Positions 36,683 through 48,333 of a stretch of DNA of 64,000 nucleotides are shown piece by piece (the stretch's first letter is position 1; every line of letters starts with the position of its first letter). Made by a program: the position numbers and the translations under genes. The stretch covers positions 1-64,000 of the forward strand of contig JAAEAF010014390.1 of the NCBI GenBank assembly GCA_011037195.1, written 5' to 3'. The notes under the pieces are model-generated. The model was given only the letters and a program-made list of their open reading frames with translations. It was not told the DNA's origin and made no database searches. This DNA is from Triatoma infestans. Taxonomy: Eukaryota; Arthropoda; Insecta; Hemiptera; Reduviidae.

Positions 36683-37834
36683 TAACTAATAAAGGCTGTT
36701 TACAACTTAGGAAGTATCTGCAAAGTCTATAAGCGATTAAGGACCTAAGTTTCTCTAGAGGAAAATAGAAGTTATGTATGTATGAAGACGATTAGAAAGA
36801 ACTTCAAGGATAATGGTCGATATATGCCATTTATATGATGCAACAGTTTTGATGTTTGCCAGGTGTCAAAACAGGAATCTAAATGTAGAATTTCAAAAAA
36901 GGAAGGTAGTTTACTTATATAAACTACTAGTATAGGTAGTTTTATCTATTAACCTAATTTGATATCATTAATTGAGGAAAACGTAACTATATTAGGCTGG
37001 AACCTTACAGTCCTGATAGGGAAATGATAAGTATGAAGGTTAATGGTGGCAAATAGAAAAACCAAAAGAAATAAACAGGTTTTATGTAAACAGCACTTAT
37101 CATTTCCGTAAAAAATAAAAAAAAAAATCCTTGAATGCCATTGATAATTAATTTTTTTAAAAGTTATGTTCTGAAAAATAAAGAATGAATTGAAAACCTT
37201 TTTTAAAAAAAAAAGGAAATGAAAAAAATATTATTACAAATAGTTTTCTTCAGAGGACTACATAAATGAGTTTTAAGATAACATCAATGTAAATGGATAA
37301 ATAAACGGAAAAGAGATGGATGATCAGATAGTTATAGAAGGTGTAAGGTAGAAGGGAATGGTGTCGATGTCGATTGATTACATACGCTTCAACCGTTTGT
37401 GTCGTTACAAGAAGGTCGGCAACCTTTATTGATCGTACTTAATACACCGGCCTCCAAATGGGTCCTACGCACTTAGCTTTACAGTTGGTCTTGTCATATA
37501 TAAACAAAACAACAGATTAACTGTATAATACATATAACATATACATAGTGAAGACAAAGTAAGATGATGTTTCTCTATCACTGAAGTGCATTCTAGGTTA
37601 AAATAGGTGTTTTTATTTATGCATTATTTCTAGTTAGCCAATATTTTCACCGAAAAATCAAGAACTTTCTCTATTATTGCAATGTAGTATTGTTGCCATA
37701 TTTCTTCTAAGTTAAGACTATTTACTAACTGTTTAATTGGTCTGTACAAAAGAGTGCTTCCTTCAAGTCTCAAACATATTGGTTGCAGAGAAGTAGATGT
37801 TAAACATTCCAGAATCACTCTCTTGAAATAATTT
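36683..37834. other. Intronic stretch, no recognised element
   Basis: AT-rich except 37370-37500, which is nearer 45% GC; no domain or repeat family recognised. Confidence 0.4.
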
Positions 37835-38446
37835 CCCTGGAAAAATGCTCCAAATAATGGCGATTCTTTAATTTAAGTTCACGTAACATACTAAGATTTC
37901 CGAAAATCTTGAAAATCGTTCATTAAAGAAGCACTTCCGGTTAACCGATTTTTCGTTAAACTGCAAATTCTAGCAATGTATTTTTTTCAAATAGGACCTC
38001 ATTATTATATAGGTGCCAGAACTGTAGTGTCAAATGACAGCAATTGCAACTTCCCTTGGAAAAGCAATTTTCCAATAAAAGTATTAACTATGTCTGGGTG
38101 TGTGTGGTAACTTCTGTTGCAAGAGAGTGTACGAAATTTAAAAACAAAAACAAAAAATCACTGAAGCCATTTCCGACAAAATAACAAACAACTGCAAAAC
38201 ATACAAACAATTTTTATTAAGGATAATAATCGGATTTTGAAAGATACATTTTGTGCGGTATCTAAACATAATATTTGTTGTTTAAGCATCCTGCGATTTT
38301 TCATAATTTGAAATATTTTTGTTCGCAAAAAACATATCGGTAGAGGTATTAAAAAAATCTGTTTCCTTATAAATTTTAATCTTTAAATACAATTTTGAAA
38401 ATTTCATGAACCAATACTTCCTCTCTACAATGGAGTACGTAAAAAT
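37835..38446 (+). repeat. GTGTGA-family copy, 5'-truncated
   Basis: GCACTTCCGGTTAACCGATT at about 37931, a module with CATTATTATATAGGTGCC, then AATTTTGAAAATTTCATGAA and the decayed hairpin ACTTCCTCTCTACAATGGAG before ACGTAAAA. Confidence 0.65.
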
Positions 38447-38491
38447 ATATAGAACACAGGTTACTGTATAATTTTTCACTACGATATTTAG

Positions 38492-38836
38492 GTGAGATAT
38501 AATAATAATAATATTTATTATCAAAGTAATGATTATTCAAGATGTGAACAGCAATATATTGTAGCTGTCCATAAATTACCAATTCAAATTGGGAAATTGA
38601 AATATAACAGAGCCCATTTCCAAACCAAACTAACTCGTATTATTATTTATACACCGAATTCTGTCAAGTTATTTATTCAGCAGTTAGACTTAATAATGGC
38701 AATTAGAGAGAAAGACAAAAATGTAATCATCAATGAAAAAAATTACGATAAAGTTCAAAAATCTATGAAAAACTATCAAAACTGGAAAACTATTGGAACC
38801 TACAAAATACAACTATCGATTTACAAAACTTTCTAA
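38492..38836 (+). CDS. Unassigned 114-codon open frame
   Basis: Starts MRYNNNNIYYQSND and has a less repetitive second half (NRAHFQTKLTRIIIYTPNSV, IQQLDLIMAIREKDKN, NWKTIGTYKIQL). It is Asn/Lys/Ile-rich, as AT-rich DNA would give, yet it lacks the poly-residue runs of chance frames nearby. No domain, no splice context, no neighbours that suggest a function. It could be a fragment of an AT-rich foreign or transposon gene, or chance. I would not annotate it as a gene without expression or homology. Confidence 0.15.
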   Translation: MRYNNNNIYYQSNDYSRCEQQYIVAVHKLPIQIGKLKYNRAHFQTKLTRIIIYTPNSVKLFIQQLDLIMAIREKDKNVIINEKNYDKVQKSMKNYQNWKTIGTYKIQLSIYKTF

Positions 38837-39163
38837 TAACTACAATTAAAATTATTAATAAATAAATAAAAGTATTAAAAAATATCCATTGAATTTTACA
38901 CGTAAATAAATAATTTACATTACGCAAAAAGTTAACTGCGCATGAATCACATGACAATAACCTAGTTATTGCGTGAAAAATATCTAGAACAATTATTTTT
39001 CTTCTTTTTTATTTTTATTTTACTCACCTTTTCTTTTTTAAATGAAACAAATAGAACACGAAACAATTCAGCTACTATACTGATCTATCATATTGTTTTG
39101 TGTTGTGTGGTATTATTCTAAATAAATAAATAAATAAATAAAAAATTAGAGAAAGTAAAAAAA

Positions 39164-39473
39164 TGGTGTGAAATATCTAACTTTCTCTGAGTGGTCAGAG
39201 AATTTTTCAGAGTCCTGAAAAGGAAAATTTTCACTATTTCCCTTGACGTACACTAATGGTGGTAAGAACTGTGTTAGTCCTGATAAGGACAGGAGTCTTA
39301 AGACATCAGCTCCCACTAAATGATAACACTAAGCGAATTAGAGTTATCATTCGATAAAAGAAATATATTTCGCAATCAGAAGAGCTCCGAACACGTATTT
39401 TCGATGAAAACTCATTTCAAAAATTTTAACACGCCAGCTATACTTCCTATTATAAAAGTAAGAGGAAGTAAAA
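39164..39473 (+). mobile_element. GTGTGA-family short copy with both ends (about 310 bp)
   Basis: Starts TGGTGTGAAATATCTAACTT directly after the last bases of another copy (TTAGAGAAAGTAAAA at 39147-39160). Ends with the hairpin ACTTCCTATTATAAAAGTAA then GAGGAAGTAAAA. Only about 310 bp, so an internally deleted derivative. It keeps TATTTTCGATGAAAACTCA. Confidence 0.72.
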
Positions 39474-42160
39474 TCTGATAAGTTACTTATCAAAATGGTG
39501 AGCTATTACTAATTTATATAAAAAGTTTCTATTTTTAAATTAAACCTAGCAACAAGTTTGGATTAAACTTTATAAAATAATAAAAATTCACAAGCAAGTT
39601 ATGTGGTTAATACATTAATATCTAACCTCCAGTAGGTGGAGGTTAATCTGCGATACGAATCGATAAGGTTTTATGTTGAATGTTGCAAGTTTTCAGAAGG
39701 TTCAAGTACTTAGGAACGCACAAGTGATGCATCTAACCTCTATATTAAATGTAGATCTGCATTGATGTTCATATTATCACTGGCCATATGGCAGATATTG
39801 TGTAAATGTGATGCATAAAATGGAAAAAGCATATTATTCAATCGCGTTGCTTATCAGAGTATACGCCAGCAAAAAAATGAAGATGATTTATCTTTCTCTT
39901 CATTGAAGAAACAGAATTTCAATGTAATGCAGATTTTTAAAATTGTACACGAATGATGCCCTGTATAGGCTTGATGACAAAAAGCCCCTCACCAGCCTTC
40001 GAGATACCTAAAAGTGTTACTATACTGTCATTGTGGTGCTTGATTCGATCAGTTGAATGGTAATCAAATGATGCTTCAAAATTATTTTGGTGCAGTAAAT
40101 TCGCCACATAAAAGCTAGATTCAATAGTTCCATCAGTAATCGCGCTCCAAGCGCACATCGACTACGCCTTTCACCGTCACGTCACGCCCACAACATAGTG
40201 TACTGGTGAGTGGGCTTCAACTACTACTATAGTCAATCTCTCACCAAGAAGCTGTCCTCTAGCTGAAAGAGATATCGAACATAACCTGAGGAATTAAAGG
40301 AGTCACCAAACTAAATAGTACGAGTTAGTTACCATAAAACACTTTTGAAGATGTCACTCACAATATCACCAATCGAACAAACATTGAGTTCTAACCATTA
40401 TATCACTCTCACAAACGACTCACATCAACCAATGCTACAAACATTCTACATCACCAACAACCATTATTCCATTCACTTTTCTTAGCTCTTCGGTCACTCT
40501 CTACTCTATACACTCTCTTCTACTTTCTAAGTATATCGCTAAGTGCAAGTATATTAGGTTTAAGTGCAAGTAGTCAGTTCTTGTGTTCTCAATTACACCA
40601 TTTCACCATCATCATTCACGACAGTCTTGATTATATAATATTCTAAAGACGTTTGAATATATATATATATGTATATATAATACAATTATAAAAATAAATG
40701 GAAATATATAAAACAATTAAAATTTATATATATATATATATAAAATTCAATTCTCTTTCTTTCAAAGGATAAAACTTAATAGGACACCCTTGATACTTCG
40801 ATTTCAATCAACTGTTTGAAAGTTATTTATATTTAAAACTGACCATTGACTTTATAATGACCTCTGTTTGCACCCACCCTTAGCAATATGTTACTTACAA
40901 GGGAACTAAACATTTAAAAGAGCTAAAGAAATTAAAAAGGAAGGGTGGAAAAAACGTGCTTCTAAAGGAAAGAGTGTGGTCTCTCTCTGTACTAATTATT
41001 AATGAAACATGGCATAACAATTACTCAGATCGATAACTACTAACAGCTGCCAATAAAATAAATGGAAAGAAAAACATTCGGAAATGTTTTATCTATTGTA
41101 AAATTCATCAAAAGATTGGTTTAGTTTGTAATTTTTATACTATTCCCGTTTATACAGACGATTTACCCCCACTTTGGTGAGAACAGATATGTCAACAACC
41201 CCTAAAGAAATAAAAACCAAGTTTCCCGATCAATCCAATACAATATCGAACTTTTCCATGATTACTTTAAAAATGCAATAACAAAAAAAAAAATGTTCGA
41301 CAGATATATATAACGACTAAACGAACACGGAACTTAATAATTTCAAACATGCACATGCATTGTAAATACATGTTAATAAAAAATAGTAATTAATATTAAT
41401 AATGGACTGGAACGAAGCCATGGCACGGTCTCACAGCTTCCTCTTTACTTCCTTTTATATACTGCGAGCTGTTATTGTTGCCCCACCACTGAATAAGAGG
41501 GGAACACATGCACAAACTGTGACCCGAGCAAAATAAACAGGAAGTTTTTTATATATAGTTTATGATTTTTGTTATTTTTTTTGTTTTAACTTGGAAAATA
41601 TAAAATAAATTGAATTTACGTCTTGTAATAGGAACGTTCCTCTTATATGTACTTATATAATACGTAATTATTTACATCCAGGGTTTTCCTAACTTTTCGC
41701 CACAAAGACCACAACTTTTCAAGCCGTTAAAAAACTAATTATGAGTATTAAATTTTATGAACTAATAAAATTATGTTCCCCAACTACAAGAAAAAAAAAA
41801 AAAAAGATCCACAGAAATATTACATAAAATTGGATTTGAATAAGAAATCTTATATATGCCTAAAGATGGGAAATTTATAATTTTCCACTTTTTGAGTAGC
41901 AGAAAATTAGTTTTCAAAAAACTGTTCATGTCTCGGTGATGCAAATTTTGTTCGCTTTTCAGTTTAAATCGTGTGCTATCATATAAGAAAAGTTTGTAAT
42001 ATTGGGTGCGTTCAGATAGCATTCACCACACTTCAGTTCCCTTCACAACCGCATTGAAAGATTTTTGCGAGACAAATCGGCTTGTGGTAATTTTTTTTAT
42101 TTCCCAATATGGAAATCGCAATCTGTTAATCTTTTCGTACTGAATTACTGAGCTTGCTTA
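39474..42160. other. Intronic stretch with a G-depleted segment
   Basis: From about 40170 to 40640 the plus strand is rich in C, A and T and nearly lacks G; a short direct repeat AAGTGCAAGTA occurs twice at 40540-40572. (TA)n tracts follow at 40656-40742. This could be an LTR-like or satellite remnant, but no ends are defined. No coding signal. Confidence 0.4.
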
Positions 42161-42420
42161 CTTTCTTCTAGCATTAAGTGGATACGTGTTCGTCTGCACT
42201 TACATTGGCCAATATGGGCATAGATTTGGCAGCTCAGGTAACAATTCAAAATGCTTGATTTTGTACTTTATCTAATATATCCGTTGTTGTTTTAGGCAAT
42301 CTCAAATTTCACTTTCCACTCTGTAAAGTGGAAGTGGGAGGCCCGCCCATTTGGAGTGTAATGTAGGAAGCTGGTGATAGAATAAGTATTGTTCTACATG
42401 TAGCCTAGGTGCGGATAAGC
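42161..42420 (+). other. Possible LINE 3' fragment
   Basis: The segment rises in GC and ends with GTAGCCTAGGTGCGGATAAG, similar to GCGGCCTAGGTGTGGACTAA at 51026-51045, which terminates a LINE tail. Weak evidence. Confidence 0.3.
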
Positions 42421-42844
42421 AGGTAACAACATCCGACATAGGATAAAAGAAAAACAAAGTTTAAATCGGACAGCACACTAGAAATTTTGAATATCTAGTA
42501 TAATTTATATATATAAAAAAAAAAACAATCTAGCGTGAAACACTCACACAACTTTTTAAGTTTCTTCATAAAATTGATTCTCTTGAGATTCCAGTAAAAG
42601 TATTAGTTATTACATATACAGTTAGTACAGTAATTTAAAGAAACCCACTTGGTGATATTTTTGAGAAAATCGCGAAAAAAAGAAAAACCGTTCAGAAAAT
42701 GTGCAATTCCGGCTAAATTCTCATTAATTCTGTGCATAGACAATAGCGCCGTATTAAAATTGGAATGACAGTGAAGTGACACTCTAGAGGGATAGCTTCC
42801 CTCCCCGAAGTCCTTCTAAAATCAAGTTTCCAAAAAAAATGGAA

Positions 42845-43038
42845 ATGTTGTTGTGGTAGTTGGTTCTGCAGAGCTGGAAAGTATCAGAGACATTTTCCGT
42901 TGTAGCCTGCTTTATTTTGTGGTCATCGACCGGTTTCGGGCGTTCGCCCATCTTCAGGATGCGTTTTTCAGACAGTGTGACAACACAGACTGTATAGAGC
43001 AAATTCACTTGACACACTCCCACACTCTCAGTGTGTCA
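42845..43038 (-). mobile_element. Single-arm hammerhead-bearing element inserted in a GTGTGA-family copy
   Basis: Closely matches one arm of foldback 2 on the minus strand, including GCAGAGCTGGAAAGTATCAG, AGCCTGCTTTATTTTGTGGT and the ribozyme-like core. Only one arm is present. It ends with a small inverted repeat (GACACACT ... AGTGTGTC, 43011-43038). Confidence 0.82.
42922..42963 (-). ncRNA. Hammerhead-ribozyme-like motif, single-arm copy
   Basis: Minus strand GCATCCTGAAGATGGGCGAA then CGCCCGAAACCGGTCGATGA: identical to foldback 2 in all boxes and stems, with only loop-distal differences outside. Confidence 0.6.
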
Positions 43039-43336
43039 AAATCAAAATGTTTCAAATAAAAATACTAGAGCTATAATACAGAATGCAATGAAAGTTTAAA
43101 GAAAATAGTTGCTGCAACAATAAAAAAAAAATGGAATTAAACAATGTATTCAGTAAAGTGTTACTTCCGGGGATGAAAGATTCTGAGAATCAGTCGCGAT
43201 CTTCTGGTGACAGTCAAACAAAATGTAACAGAATGGGATCTTTGAGGGGAGAGGGGGACCCACAAAACATATATTTCCGGTGAAAATCTGACACGATTGC
43301 ACCACAACACTTCCACTTCCTGCGATGAGAAAAAGT

Positions 43337-44214
43337 TATAATTACAAGTTTGTTCCATTTGATACATGAAAATTTTGAGCCAGCATATGGTTACTTTGTG
43401 TTTTAGCACAAAGGTTTATTGTGGTTAAAGATGAAAACTGGAAGGTATTGTGATTGAGTACAGGATGCGGTTAACAACTATTGTCCAATTGTCTTTGATT
43501 CAATCCCAATAATTCGAGAAAAAAGAAAAAATTATCTGGACGATTATAAAAAGTAAACACTATACTCTACTCAATTTTAATTTCAACATTACGCAACTAG
43601 TGTCGCCGATGTGATGATGTGGGCAGAGAGTAAGTTATAATTGTAAACTGATAACAAGCTATTATTACTGTTAAACTTAAGTAGGTAATAAATAATAAAA
43701 ATAAAAATATTGTTGCAATAAACAATCAAGATAAAACGTATGATGGAAATGGGAGAAAGGAACACCTCCTCATCAGTGATAACCTCCTCATCTGGAGATA
43801 ACCTCTCCAACCAACTTGACTAACCAACTATACCAACTCTTACTACTACAATCCGATCAAAATGTCATATTGTAACATTAATAGCCGGTCATTAAAAGGC
43901 AATTAAAGTGCTCTAAGTCTGTTGAACGACTAGTATACCCTCTTCGGTATAAATAGTGATCCATTACAGTAATACAATCCATTACACACAATACCTCAAA
44001 ACAAATCAAAAGATAACTTTCTCTTTCTTGTTTTTAAATAAAACAATTATTATAATTCAGATTACATTATAATGACCTTTTTCTGATTTACTGAATGTAC
44101 CATACATTCATACCATTATAAATAACAAACGTTTAGTTCCTGAGTTAGTATTTTTTTGCCACAGATTTTTCTGGATTTTTTAAACGCATAATCTTAATGA
44201 ACCACATATTTTTG
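43337..44214. other. Intronic stretch; possible solo-LTR-like segment
   Basis: The interval 43601-44066 begins TGTCGCCGATGTG and ends CAGATTACA. It contains a TATAAATA box (43949-43956) and AATAAA (44037-44042), the layout of a retroviral-type LTR. It also holds a partial tandem ATAACCTCCTCATC twice. No matching target duplication is visible, so this is only a suggestion. Confidence 0.25.
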
Positions 44215-44785
44215 GGAATGAGGAAGTGGCTAATAGATGTGCAAAATTAGCCGCCTCTCTCCATTTCATTGTTCCTGAGTTGTTGGTATGTCTTTAGGCA
44301 CGTGTCTGTCAAGCTTCCAGTCATGGATAGTTCATAGCATTCATCCCTTTGTATAAGCATAGTGGGCTGTCGGCAGTCTAAGATCTCACTAGGGGTTCCG
44401 GACAGAGCTATTAGTGAGATATTGCTGTGTTTTTCACTGTGATTTCTCTCTCAGGCATCAGGTTTGATCCCTTACTGGGCATTGTGCTTTAAGGAGACAC
44501 TTCTACATAATGAAGCTCACGCCCCAGACCCATCAATCTTTTGACAGATATTAAGTTAAGGAACTTTGGTCGGAACAAGGATGACTATGGAAGAGCTTAG
44601 GCTATTTCCCTTTAACCGATTTGTTCAGACTGCGGTGAATATTAGATAGCTTAGACTCGTCTGGATGTTTGTTCTAGATCCGGTTTGTTGATATTTTTCT
44701 TTGGGGTAGCTATATGGGCCCAATAAGGCTTTGGATAGCGCAGGATATGGTCGCTCTCCGCAGAATGATAATAATAATATATGAA
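44215..44785 (+). pseudogene. LINE RNase H end, C-terminus and 3' UTR
   Basis: GNEEVANRCAKLAASL at 44216-44263 equals the last RNase H motif (GNExAD..AK). The following frames give a decayed C-terminal domain with LTGHCAL-like residues near 44478 (about GIVL-GDTST). A 3' UTR ends in GCAGAATGATAATAATAATA at 44760-44779. The minus-strand open frame at 44651-44887 is a shadow. The catalytic Asp of the motif is changed (GNEEVAN), and several stops are present. Confidence 0.65.
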
Positions 44786-45249
44786 CAACAACAAAAACTC
44801 ACTGGAAGCACAAACTTGATATTCCGTGGAGACCGCCTTAGAATCCGACCCAAAGGTTCGGACTAAATCTGGTAACCGGAAATGCAACTACTTTAGTAAA
44901 AATGGTAGTATAAATGATTCTGCCATTTATTTATAATATTAAGAGACATAAAATGCTTTTCTAGGACTCGCAATTTTGAAGAACATTGATTTGTCTTTAC
45001 AGAAATAGTTTTCCGAGTATTTTGGGGGTTTTCTTACAAAACGGCTAAAATTTCCAGGAAAATTGTTGTTTTGGGGAGTTCCGCGTGTTCAGACTTAAAT
45101 TAAAACTGTAGTTATCAAGGTTTGCATGAAGGCTAATAGAGGCGCTGCCATTACATTCAAATATATGCCTTACGCTCTAATAACAAACGAATATATTCCT
45201 CCATCATTAATATGAAGGTCAACTAAGTATTTCAGCAAAAATTCCAAGA

Positions 45250-45474
45250 TTGGAGCAAATTTATTATTATATAATAATTGCAATAATTGCCGTTGCCTTG
45301 CTAATAGTTGTAAACTTGTTGATAACAGGTTGCATAGATGATTTATTTATAATGTCATGGGGGAGATATCGCCTATTAAAAAACAAAAAACCATTATGTA
45401 AAATAACTAGAAGTTACATTTTCAATAATAGTTTTTCTTTTCATTTCTACCAAATTCTAAATACAACTCTTTGA
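45250..45474 (+). CDS. Unassigned 74-codon open frame with an N-terminal membrane segment
   Basis: Begins MEQIYYY and has one clear hydrophobic helix (IIIAIIAVALLIVVNLLI, residues about 8-26). A Cys/Asp turn and a basic tail (RYRLLKNKKPLCK) follow. An N-terminal signal-anchor with a positively charged interior tail is a common layout of small virion or secretory proteins, but no family is recognised. It lies in intron sequence between two LINE remnants. Possible chance frame. Confidence 0.18.
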   Translation: MEQIYYYIIIAIIAVALLIVVNLLITGCIDDLFIMSWGRYRLLKNKKPLCKITRSYIFNNSFSFHFYQILNTTL

Positions 45475-45619
45475 AATCGACGCTCGAGAAAGCAGTAACA
45501 GCAGAAGCTAAAAAAAAAATTATATATTAAAACATTACACTTTGGTTTGGACTCAACAATGGGGAATCAATCTCCTCTTAACTGTTATGTCTTTATTTAC
45601 ATGAGAGTATTATTTCACA

Positions 45620-46235
45620 AATAGGCATCGCTCAGAGGAACAGAGTGGTGCTATTCTGGGTACCCGGACAGGTGCGGGTATAGAAGGCAACGAAAGATGA
45701 GTTGGCTAAGACGGGATCCTCACTACCGTGTTGGGGTCCCGAGCTAGCAGGCAAGTTTGCAAAACAGGGAAGTCAAATAATGGAGGAATAGGAAACTAAA
45801 CAGAAGAGATTTATAAAAGATATGGGGAGTTGAATAAAGTATCTTCTCAACTGAGAATTGAAAACTGTTGGTAAGTGTATCTATTGGATCAGTACTCTCT
45901 TGTTGGCCAATCAATTACACAAAATAGTCAGGACGTTTTAGTCTTTTATGTCAGAATTCTGTCGAGGAAGTCAGGAAATGATGAAGTCTCTTTATCTTGG
46001 CCAGTTTCCCCGTTTCACTTATACAAAGTTCTGCATACGTATTTGGCCGGACAATTCTCTCTATGGAGTGCTTGTGGGTGTTGGAGATTAGATATCTTAA
46101 GATATTGTAGTCAGACCGGTAGATTGTTGGAGAAGGCTTATTTTGGAGCGATTTTTTTTTTTTTTTAGAGGGTTAAGAGAGACGATGTAAGGCTTAACCA
46201 GCGCCTTCGGATACCCATTTCGATAATAATAATTT
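45620..46235 (+). pseudogene. Second R1-like LINE remnant: RNase H end, C-terminus, 3' tail
   Basis: The decayed RNase H motif GAGIEGNER...ELAKTGSSLP at 45670-45730 is followed by a basic stretch with RFIKD (45808). A C-terminal segment matches QFPRFTYTKF and YCSQTGRLLEKAYF in shifting frames, the counterpart of CPRFAGTRF and CRLTGKLPGEIYY at 19 kb. The 3' UTR GGCTTAACCAGCGCCTTCGG then GATAATAATAATTTC parallels the 19.1 kb copy (GGCTTAGG...CCGAACTACAACAATAATAAT). Same family as 17930-19140, more decayed. Confidence 0.7.
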
Positions 46236-46249
46236 CAATACAGTAAGTC

Positions 46250-46638
46250 CTTGCTAATATTTTCTCTTAATACTCTAAGATGATGAACTGCGATCGTATC
46301 AAATTTAAACAAGAAAATCGTTGGAGCCATTTTTGAGAAAATCGCAAACATGTAAAAAAAAAACTACTAGTAAAGTGGTACTTCCGGTTGAGGAATTTTG
46401 ACAGATAACGCACTATCAGATCCTATGGTGATACCTAAACGAAATATCAAGTTTCAACTTTCTACGGTTTTTCGTTTTGAAGCCATGCTGTCCACACACA
46501 CACACAGACCATCTGCTAAAAACCACTTTTTTTGGACTCAGGGGACCTCAAAACGGATATTTCCGGTGAAAACTCCATCTCGAAAATTTGACACGATTAC
46601 AACACTTCCTCTTACTAGGGGAGTGAGAGAAAATAAAA
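46250..46638 (+). repeat. GTGTGA-family 3' half
   Basis: GAAAATCGTTGGAGCCATTT, AAAGTGGTACTTCCGGTTGA, CCTATGGTGATACCTAAACG, a short (CA)n, GGACTCAGGGGACCTCAAAA and hairpin end ACTTCCTCTTACTAGGGGAG then TGAGAGAAA. Confidence 0.82.
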
Positions 46639-47639
46639 ATACGAGCTCTTTTATATCATTTTAAAATTACTAAATGACTAATGATTTTTTTTTTAAACAT
46701 TTTCAAATATAGAAAATTGTAATTATGTACCACAACGATAATTAAACAAATACAATATTCAGAACAACCATAAATTACAAATTTGGTTATATCAAAAGTC
46801 GTGATATTTTTGATGGCACTCCTAACATTTTAAATTTTATTACTACTTTTATGTGTAATAAAAAAATTTATTAAGAGATAAATATTATCTAGTAATTTTT
46901 CAGATGGCACCATCTTAACAGAAAAGAGGTTTCTATTTTGAAATTTTATATTCCAACCTTTGAAAAATTACTTTAGAAAGGACTATTCAGAATTACTTCA
47001 GAAAATTACCCACCCCAACAGTACTAATGTCAAAACTGATCAATCTGAATATCCTTAAAGTCGGAGCATTAAATTGTGATGTACAAGTTTCACCTTCTAA
47101 TTCTATTGAATAGTTTTCAAAATTTCTTAATGAGATTAATCTCTGTTTATCGTAAAAAAAAAAAAAAGAACCTGTCTGAACAACTGTAGCCACATTTCAC
47201 TTCTGTTTACAGATTACACTTTATTGGTATTTGAAAATATCATTATATAAAAATATCTAAAATTTATGCATGAAGTAATTATATTAAAAACATATATGTA
47301 CATATGTTTCCTAAGTAATCCTGTCCCTAAGGCCCAAACACGATTCCCTATCTTCCCATTCCCTTCTCGAAGGGCTCTAGCGGCCATTCCTCCAAATTTT
47401 GCTAGACCTTTTTTTCTTTCTTGCTGCTTTCATTAGAGATGAAGTTAACCAATTTTTTTTTTGGTGACATCTCTACCATTCATGGGCATCATGTGCCCGT
47501 AACATTTTAATTTTCGTGTTTTAACGGAATACAAAATACAGGCACATGCCGTATCTTAGATCCTACAGTGACTTCTCCTATTCTATAAAATCTCATTTGC
47601 GGTTGTCACAGATTTTTTTCAAATATGAAATTTACCCAT
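46639..47639. other. Intronic stretch, mostly AT-rich
   Basis: 47320-47500 contains CATTCATGGGCATCATGTGC. On the minus strand it reads GHMMPMNGRDVTKKKIG, reminiscent of a LINE or transposase tail; too weak to assign. Confidence 0.35.
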
Positions 47640-48156
47640 GATTCTAATGCATATTAATACATTATATAAGCAGTACAACCATGCAATGTACTGAAGAACT
47701 ATTTTCGAGGGAAGCTTAACGCCACTGTTTTCCCAAAAACCCTCAAAAAAAATCAACTTACCCAGGAAAACGTTGCAAATAAAAAGTGATATTTATGTAT
47801 GTAGATAGTAAACAAAAAGAAAATCGTAGGAGCCGTTTTTGAGAAAATCACGAAAAACTGAAAAATAAAAAAAGGAGAAAGTTCAGTAAAGTCACACTTC
47901 CGGTTGATGGATTTTGATGGAAACTCCGCATCCATTAGTTTCAGATGCGGTGCCAGAATCAAAAAGGAAGACCAAGTTCGTGCTACATACGATTTTACAT
48001 TTTTGAGGTGTTTTTTAACGCACACATACGGACCTTTCGCTAAAAACTTTTTTCGTATTCATAGGTCCTCAAAACAAATAATTCTGGTGAAAACTCAATT
48101 TTGTAAACTTTACACGATCGGCAACTTCTAATCAGGAAGGAACGTAAGAGAAAGTA
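47640..48156 (+). repeat. GTGTGA-family copy, 5'-truncated
   Basis: AAGAAAATCGTAGGAGCCGT, AGTCACACTTCCGGTTGATG, a 5' module fragment, CGCACACATACGGACCTTTC, and a degraded hairpin ending AACGTAAGAGAAAGTATAAA. Confidence 0.75.
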
Positions 48157-48174
48157 TAAAAAAAATATATAAAT

Positions 48175-48333
48175 TGGCACTCCATTTTCAGAGATCCAGA
48201 TTTTGATCTATATGCAGGCCATTTCTGTAAAAACATGTTTTTCGCCGTTATGTATTTGTCAGCGAGAATTTCTCTTAAAAAATCTGACATGAATGTGAGA
48301 ATTCCTCTGGCAGCAAGCAAGCGGAAGTAAAAA
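48175..48333 (+). repeat. GTGTGA-family 3' end, divergent
   Basis: CATTTCTGTAAAAACATGTT, TTTCGCCGTTATGTATTTGT, then CAGCAAGCAAGCGGAAGTAA. Confidence 0.45.

Larger units (their letters stand above)
42529..43336 (+). mobile_element. GTGTGA-family copy interrupted by a hammerhead-bearing element
   Basis: Starts TCTAGCGTGAAACACTCACA. It runs through GTGCAATTCCGGCTAA and AATCAAGTTTCCAAAAAAAA, is interrupted at about 42840-43040, and resumes with AATGTTTCAAATAAAAATAC. It ends near CACTTCCACTTCCTGCGATG then AGAAAAAGTTA. The insertion splits the module that is continuous in other copies. Confidence 0.75.
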
